NCBI GenBank assembly: GCA_019264505.1
Contig: JAHUZY010000430.1
Span: 1-16,950, forward strand
From: Phenylobacterium sp.
GTDB lineage: Bacteria > Pseudomonadota > Alphaproteobacteria > Caulobacterales > Caulobacteraceae
Direction: 5' to 3'
DNA length: 16,950 nt
Under the pieces are notes generated by a model. The model saw only the letters and a program-made list of their open reading frames with translations, was not told the DNA's origin and did no database searches. Position 1 is the stretch's first letter. Each line of letters opens with the position of its first letter. Positions 12,656 to 16,950 of the stretch are shown piece after piece. Position numbers and translations under genes: made by a program.

Positions 12656-15304
12656 GTGGCCGAGACCCGCACCACCTGTCCCTATTGCGGCGTCGGCTGC
12701 GGGATCACGGCCCGGGGCGAGGGCCGCTCTCTGACGGTCTCGGGCGACGCCGATCATCCCGCCAATCTCGGCCGCCTCTGTTCCAAGGGCACGGCCCTGG
12801 CCGACACGGTCGGGCTGGAGGGGCGGCTGCTGGCCCCGGAGATCGGCGGGCGGGAGGCCTCCTGGGCCGAGGCGACCCGCCTGGTGGCGCGGCGGTTTTC
12901 CGAGACCATCGCGCGGCATGGATCGGATTCTGTGGCCTTCTATGTGTCGGGCCAGCTTCTGACCGAGGACTATTACGCCGCCAACAAGCTCATGAAGGGC
13001 TTCATCGGCTCGGCCAATATCGACACCAATTCAAGGCTTTGCATGGCCTCGGCTGTGGCCGCGCACAAGGCCGCTTTCGGCGCCGATCTGGTGCCGGGCT
13101 GCTATGAGGATCTGGACCTCGCCGACCTCGTGGTCTTCTCCGGCCACAACGCCGCCTGGACTCATCCGGTGCTGTTTCGGCGGATGGAGGCGGCCCGAGG
13201 CCGCGGCCAGCGGCACGTGGTCATCGATCCCCGCCGCACGGACACCGCCGAGATGGCCGACCTGCACTTGGCCCTGGCGCCCCAGACCGACGTGCGGCTC
13301 TGGAACGGGCTGCTCGCCGACCTGATGGACCGGGGCGCCGTGGACCAGGCCTATGTGGCCGCCCATGTGAGCGGCTATGGCGCGGTGGTCGAAAGCCTCG
13401 CCCGCGACGACCAGTCGCCAGCCGCCGTCGCCGCCGACTGCGGCCTGGATCTTGCCGACCTGCGCAGCTTCTACGACCTCTTCGCCGCCACCCCGCGGAC
13501 GGTGAGCCTGTTTTCCATGGGGGCCAACCAGTCGGCCCAAGGGGTGGCCAAGGGCCTGGCCATTCTCAATGCGCACCTAGCCACGGGGCGGGTCGGCAAG
13601 CCCGGCGCCTGCCCCTTCTCGATCACCGGCCAACCCAACGCCATGGGGGGACGGGAGACCGGCGGCCTGGCCAATACGCTGGCCGCCCACATGGACTTCA
13701 CCGAGGATGACTGCGCCCGGGTCGAACGGTTCTGGGGCGCGCCGAACCTGGCCCGCAAGCCCGGCCTCAAGGCCGTCGACATGTTCGAGGCGGTCGGCGA
13801 TGGACGCATCAAGGCGCTTTGGGTCATGGCCACCAATCCGGCCGTCAGCATGCCCAGGGCGCAAGCCGTGCGGGAGGCCCTGGCCAGGTGCCCGTTCGTG
13901 GTGGTCTCGGATTGCATGGGCGACACCGACACCGCCGCCTTCGCCCATGTGAAGCTGCCCGCCCTGGCCTGGGGCGAGAAGGACGGCACGGTGACCAATT
14001 CCGAGCGCCGCATCTCCCGCCAGCGTGCGGTGATGACGCCGCCCGGCCAGGCGCGCCCCGACTGGAAGATCATCGCCGACGTGGCCACGGCCATGGGCCA
14101 TGGGGCCACCTTCAGCTGGCGTTCCAACGCCCAGGTGTTCCGGGAATGGGCGCGGATGACCGCCTTTGAGAACACTGGCCGGACCCTGGATCTGGGCCCG
14201 CTCGTCGGCCTCACGCCGGACGGCTACGACGCCTTGGCCCCGGTTCAGTGGCCGGTTAATCAGGCTGGCGGCACGGCGCGGCTGTTCACCGATGGCCGGT
14301 TCCCTACAGCCGATGGCCGCGCCCGGATGGTTCCCACGCTGGCCATGGGGCCGGCCGAGGCGACGAACGGCGCCTTCCCCCTGGCCCTGAACACAGGCCG
14401 GGTCCGCGATCACTGGCATACGCTCACCCGCACTGGCCTTTCCGCAGCGCTCAGCCGCCATGCGCCAGAGCCCTTTGTGGACATTCATCCCGCCGACGCC
14501 CTGGAGCAGGGGGTCGCCGAGGGCATGCTGACCCGGGTGCGCACAGCTCATGGCGAAGCCGTCGCGCTGGCCAGGATCACCGACGCTCAGCGGCCCGGCT
14601 GCATCTTCATGCCCATGCACTGGAGCGCCGCCTATGCGCCCCAGGGGATGGCCAATCCGCTGGTCTCAGGCCCTGTGGATCCCATCTCCGGCCAGCCGGA
14701 GTTCAAGCACACGCCGGCTCGCATCCAGGCCTATCGCGAGACCTGGAGGGGCTTCTTCCTCTCTCGGGCGGCCGTCGCGCCGCTGAAGGACCTCGACCTA
14801 GTCTGGCGGCGAATGACTCAGGACGGCTGCCAGCTTCACGAGTTTGCCGGCCGCGGCGACGGCGATCAGCGCGACGCCCTGCGCAAGGCGTTGAGCCGCG
14901 GCGCCAAAGGACAGGCTCTGCTGCTCGAAGACGCTCAGGGCGGCCGGCTGCGGGAAGCCTTTGTCCAGGATGACCGGCTGGCCAGCGTGCTGTTCATGAC
15001 CGTGGAGACCGGCCGCCTGCCCCCCAGGGACTGGCTGGCTGCCCTGTTCGCCAAGGGCCAGCTGAGCGACTCTGATCGTGCGGCGTTGTTGATCGGTTTC
15101 GCCCCTGGGGTGGCTGTGGAGACCGGTCCCCTGGTCTGCGCCTGTCGCGGCGTGCGCCGTCCCCGCATTACAGCGGCGATCGCCCAGGGTGCCTCGACCG
15201 TGGACGCCGTCGGTACGGCCACCGGCGCCGGAACCCAGTGCGGCTCCTGCCGTCCCGAAATCACCCGAATGCTGTCCGCCTCGGAGACTCGTCATGCCGC
15301 CTGA
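12656..15304 (+). CDS. nasA: Assimilatory nitrate reductase catalytic subunit NasA
   Basis: NasA reduces nitrate to nitrite in the cytoplasm using bis-MGD molybdenum cofactor. The 882-residue protein has an N-terminal [4Fe-4S] site, C8-x2-C11-x3-C15 and C42 (TCPYCGVGCG, GRLCSKG). Its likely molybdenum ligand is C129 in NSRLCMASAVAAHKAAFG. Typical pterin-binding blocks are also present, such as GANQSAQGVAKGLAILNAHLATGRVGKPG and SITGQPNAMGGRETGGLANTL. The last 60 residues add a Bfd-like [2Fe-2S] module, C828-x-C830 and C862-x2-C865, as in Klebsiella-type NasA. No separate electron-transfer subunit (NasB/NasC) lies in the window. The start is GTG at 12656, 7 nt after nirD. A GAGG at 12647-12650 ends 5 nt upstream. 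The C-terminus overlaps the methyltransferase gene by 11 bp. Confidence 0.97.
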   Translation: MAETRTTCPYCGVGCGITARGEGRSLTVSGDADHPANLGRLCSKGTALADTVGLEGRLLAPEIGGREASWAEATRLVARRFSETIARHGSDSVAFYVSGQLLTEDYYAANKLMKGFIGSANIDTNSRLCMASAVAAHKAAFGADLVPGCYEDLDLADLVVFSGHNAAWTHPVLFRRMEAARGRGQRHVVIDPRRTDTAEMADLHLALAPQTDVRLWNGLLADLMDRGAVDQAYVAAHVSGYGAVVESLARDDQSPAAVAADCGLDLADLRSFYDLFAATPRTVSLFSMGANQSAQGVAKGLAILNAHLATGRVGKPGACPFSITGQPNAMGGRETGGLANTLAAHMDFTEDDCARVERFWGAPNLARKPGLKAVDMFEAVGDGRIKALWVMATNPAVSMPRAQAVREALARCPFVVVSDCMGDTDTAAFAHVKLPALAWGEKDGTVTNSERRISRQRAVMTPPGQARPDWKIIADVATAMGHGATFSWRSNAQVFREWARMTAFENTGRTLDLGPLVGLTPDGYDALAPVQWPVNQAGGTARLFTDGRFPTADGRARMVPTLAMGPAEATNGAFPLALNTGRVRDHWHTLTRTGLSAALSRHAPEPFVDIHPADALEQGVAEGMLTRVRTAHGEAVALARITDAQRPGCIFMPMHWSAAYAPQGMANPLVSGPVDPISGQPEFKHTPARIQAYRETWRGFFLSRAAVAPLKDLDLVWRRMTQDGCQLHEFAGRGDGDQRDALRKALSRGAKGQALLLEDAQGGRLREAFVQDDRLASVLFMTVETGRLPPRDWLAALFAKGQLSDSDRAALLIGFAPGVAVETGPLVCACRGVRRPRITAAIAQGASTVDAVGTATGAGTQCGSCRPEITRMLSASETRHAA

Positions 15305-16076
15305 GCCCAAGACCCTCTTCCCCGTCCAGCTTGTGGGCGCCGGACCTGGCGCGGCTGATCTGCTGACCCTGCGGGCGGCGCGGGTCATCGAGGGCGCCCA
15401 GGCCCTGCTCTATGACGCCCTGGTCGGCGAAGACATCCTAGCCCTGGCGCCCCAGGCCTGCCTCAAGATCCAGACCGGCAAGCGGGCGGGCCGGCCGTCC
15501 ATGCGCCAGGAGACCATCAACCGCCTGATGGTCCGTCTGGCCCGGCGGGGCCTGCGGGTCGTCCGGCTGAAGGGCGGCGATCCCTCAATCTTCGGCCGGG
15601 TGGGGGAGGAGGCCCAGGCGCTGCGCCAGCACGGCCTGGCGGCGGAGATCGTGCCGGGCGTCACCGCGGCCTGCGCGGCGGCGGCTCAGTTTGGTTTGCC
15701 GCTGACCCATCGAGGCGTGGCCCGTCGAGTGGTGATGTCTACGGCAACCACGCAGGATGGAGAACTCACCATGGACTGGACCGCCGCCGCCGACGCCGAG
15801 GCGACTTTGGCCATCTACATGGGAGCCCGCGCTGCGCCAGTGATCGCGCGTCACCTGATCGCAGCGGGGCGATCGCCTCAAACCCCCGTAGCTGTTGTAA
15901 GTAACGCCAGCACTCCGGGTGCGAAGTTTGAGGCCATGACCCTCGCCACGCTGGCGGCTGCCCACTGTTTGGGACTCGAGGCGGGGCCGGCCTTGATTTT
16001 GGTTGGCGAGGCGCTCGCCGCCTCTGAGGCCTGGTTGCCTGACGACGAAACGGAGCGCCTCGTAGGCGCGGCCTGA
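15294..16076 (+). CDS. cobA: Uroporphyrinogen-III C-methyltransferase (SUMT)
   Basis: This SAM-dependent enzyme methylates uroporphyrinogen III at C2 and C7 to make precorrin-2, the branch point to siroheme and cobalamin. The 260 residues show the signature VGAGPGAADLLTLRAARVI (14-32), then YDALVGEDIL, KRAGRPSMRQETIN, RLKGGDPSIFGRVGEEAQAL, IVPGVTAACAAAA and PLTHRGVARRVV, all standard SUMT blocks. It lacks the N-terminal dehydrogenase/ferrochelatase half of CysG, so another gene elsewhere must complete siroheme for NirB. ATG 15294 has GGAG nearby (15282-15285) and overlaps the nasA end by 11 bp. Location at the end of the nitrate operon indicates a dedicated siroheme supply. The symbol cobA is used by family; it may also be named cysG or nasF in nitrate operons. 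Confidence 0.95.
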   Translation: MPPEPKTLFPVQLVGAGPGAADLLTLRAARVIEGAQALLYDALVGEDILALAPQACLKIQTGKRAGRPSMRQETINRLMVRLARRGLRVVRLKGGDPSIFGRVGEEAQALRQHGLAAEIVPGVTAACAAAAQFGLPLTHRGVARRVVMSTATTQDGELTMDWTAAADAEATLAIYMGARAAPVIARHLIAAGRSPQTPVAVVSNASTPGAKFEAMTLATLAAAHCLGLEAGPALILVGEALAASEAWLPDDETERLVGAA

Positions 16077-16535
16077 TGGCGCAAGGTGTTTCGAGCGGGA
16101 CTACGCTTCCAAATCGACAGTCACTGCAGGGTGCGGTTTTGCGGTTGGTATCACTGTGGGTATCAATGACAATGATCGAACCTTAGTGGCTGTTCTAAAA
16201 GTACAAATAGCCTACAAGTCGAGTCCTGCCGGGCCCACCAGCAGAATTATTAATAAGTATTCTGATGAGACGGTTGGCGGAGTTCGCCAGTATTTGCGTC
16301 AGAGAAATAGTGAAAAATCAAAGAAATACACCTCGTGCATTGCTCCATCTCGGAATAAAAATTGTATTTGACTGATTTTTACACATTTTTATTGGGGTCG
16401 GTCGCGTGGTCCGGACAATGACGAGATCAAGTACTGTTTAGATGCTGCGCGCCATGAAGGCCTGTATTCCGCAGGGCGCGTATAGGAAGGCGGCAGCCCA
16501 ATCTCGAAACGGTTCTGATTCGCGTCTGGCCGGTT
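16077..16535. other. AT-rich convergent intergenic region (459 bp)
   Basis: No gene I can support lies here. By hand count, 16201-16440 is about 42% G+C (102 of 240), far below the neighbouring genes. A 71-codon frame at 16156-16371 lacks a ribosome site, any domain pattern and normal codon bias, so I do not call it. The region separates the nitrate operon from a convergent benzoate transporter gene and contains an A/T inverted repeat. It may also contain a degraded insertion, but no element end is visible. Confidence 0.6.
16354..16393. terminator. A/T-rich inverted repeat, possible bidirectional terminator
   Basis: AATAAAAA at 16354-16361 is matched exactly by TTTTTATT at 16386-16393, and inside it TGTA at 16363-16366 is matched by TACA at 16380-16383. 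This gives about 12 pairs with a small internal bulge and a 13-nt loop. It lies between the convergent SUMT and BenE-like genes. The A run and T run could provide U-tracts on either strand, but the stem is A/T-only and weak, so the function is uncertain. Confidence 0.35.
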
Positions 16536-16950
16536 TCAGTCCGCTTGGGGCGGGGTCGGTTTCTCCAGCAGCCTTTTGAGGCCCAGGGCGACGAATCCGG
16601 CGGCGAGCCCCCAGAAGGCCGAGCCCAGCCCCCATAAGATGAGGCCCGATCCTGTGGCGAGGAAGGTCACGATCGCAGGATCGCGATCACGGCGGTCGGC
16701 CATCATGCTCTCCACCGCGCCGATGAGGGCCGGGATGAGCGCCAGTCCCGTCACCGAGGCGATGACCTCTGGAGGCAGGGCGAGAAACAGGCGGACGAGG
16801 CTCGGCGCAAATACGGCCAAGGCAAGATAGAAGCCGGCATAGAGCACTCCGACCTGCCAACGTCGGGCGGGATTTGGATGTGCGTCCGGGCCGGTGCAGA
16901 TGGCGGCGGTAATGGCGGCCAGATTGACCCCGTGGGCCCCCAAAGGGGGG
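16536..16950 (-). CDS. Benzoate/H+ symporter BenE-like transporter, C-terminal part (cut by window edge)
   Basis: About 138 residues of the C-terminal part of an inner-membrane transporter of the BenE family are visible; the start lies beyond the right edge. GAHGVNLAAITAAICTGPDAHPNP matches the conserved BenE block (P-x-G-x-H-x-INLAAITAAI). Hydrophobic segments follow: QVGVLYAGFYLALAVFAP, VIASVTGLALIPALIGAVE, and the pair IVTFLATGSGLILWGLG and AFWGLAAGFVALGLKRLL. The end LEKPTPPQAD is a short hydrophilic tail. BenE proteins are about 390 residues, so roughly one third is seen. The reading frame continues through the edge upstream of a TTG at 16943, so that TTG is not the true start. It has no visible link with nitrate assimilation. 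Family assignment is good; the substrate (benzoate) is by family only. Confidence 0.85.
   Translation of the reverse strand, partial: PPLGAHGVNLAAITAAICTGPDAHPNPARRWQVGVLYAGFYLALAVFAPSLVRLFLALPPEVIASVTGLALIPALIGAVESMMADRRDRDPAIVTFLATGSGLILWGLGSAFWGLAAGFVALGLKRLLEKPTPPQAD

Noticed and set aside
16055..16069. GCGCCT-CGT-AGGCGC hairpin at the end of the SUMT gene as a terminator
   Set aside because: It lies inside the coding sequence and has no T-run after it; such hairpins are frequent by chance in G+C-rich DNA.
16156..16371. 71-codon plus-strand frame in the AT-rich gap
   Set aside because: GTG start without a ribosome site, atypical codon use and no recognisable fold; most likely chance in A/T-rich DNA.
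16446..16482. CGCGCC/GGCGCG hairpin downstream of the BenE-like gene as a terminator
   Set aside because: The loop is 21 nt and no T-run follows on either strand.

Overview
The window reads as chromosomal DNA of a high-GC alphaproteobacterium, most likely a Caulobacterales member such as Caulobacter, Phenylobacterium or Brevundimonas. The reasons are a UrcA-family exported protein, a NasS/NasT-controlled assimilatory nitrate operon, and strongly GC-biased third codon positions. The genus is inference. I found no rRNA, tRNA, CRISPR array or insertion sequence.

Layout. (1) 1-1358, minus strand: three molybdenum-cofactor genes, moaD, moaB and a moeA cut by the window edge. moeA starts at a GTG that overlaps the moaB stop. 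(2) 1616-4713, plus strand: UrcA-family protein, SRPBCC/AHSA1 protein, a di-iron RIC (YtfE/ScdA/DnrN) protein and HemN. This looks like a low-oxygen or nitric-oxide response run. (3) 4735-5122, minus strand: two very small unrecognised genes. (4) A 397-bp gene-poor gap (5123-5519) with two copies of a 13-nt sequence containing a 10-bp palindrome. (5) 5520-6700, plus: a TetR-type repressor translationally coupled to a divergent 6-pyruvoyl-/6-carboxytetrahydropterin-synthase-like protein. (6) 6835-16076, plus: a complete nitrate assimilation run: nasT, nasS, a 225-nt leader, NarK-type transporter, nirB, nirD, nasA and a standalone uroporphyrinogen-III methyltransferase. (7) 16077-16535: an AT-rich gap with an A/T inverted repeat. 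(8) The C-terminal part of a BenE-like benzoate transporter on the minus strand, cut by the right edge.

How the genes fit together. NarK imports nitrate, NasA reduces it to nitrite, and NirBD reduces nitrite to ammonium. NasA needs molybdopterin (moaD/moaB/moeA) and NirB needs siroheme, whose first committed step is catalysed by the methyltransferase at the operon end. NasS probably senses nitrate or nitrite and releases NasT to act on the leader RNA before narK. RIC and HemN fit repair of iron centres and oxygen-independent heme synthesis under nitrogen-oxide or low-oxygen stress.

The least explained part is 4735-6700: two tiny genes divergent from a repressor/pterin-enzyme-like pair, with repeated palindromes between them. 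It is the best candidate for something undescribed, but the sequence does not prove a new system. The other points of note are a NasT without its phospho-acceptor aspartate, a leader RNA with competing stems, and a cluster of GTCAC half-sites between moaD and the UrcA gene.
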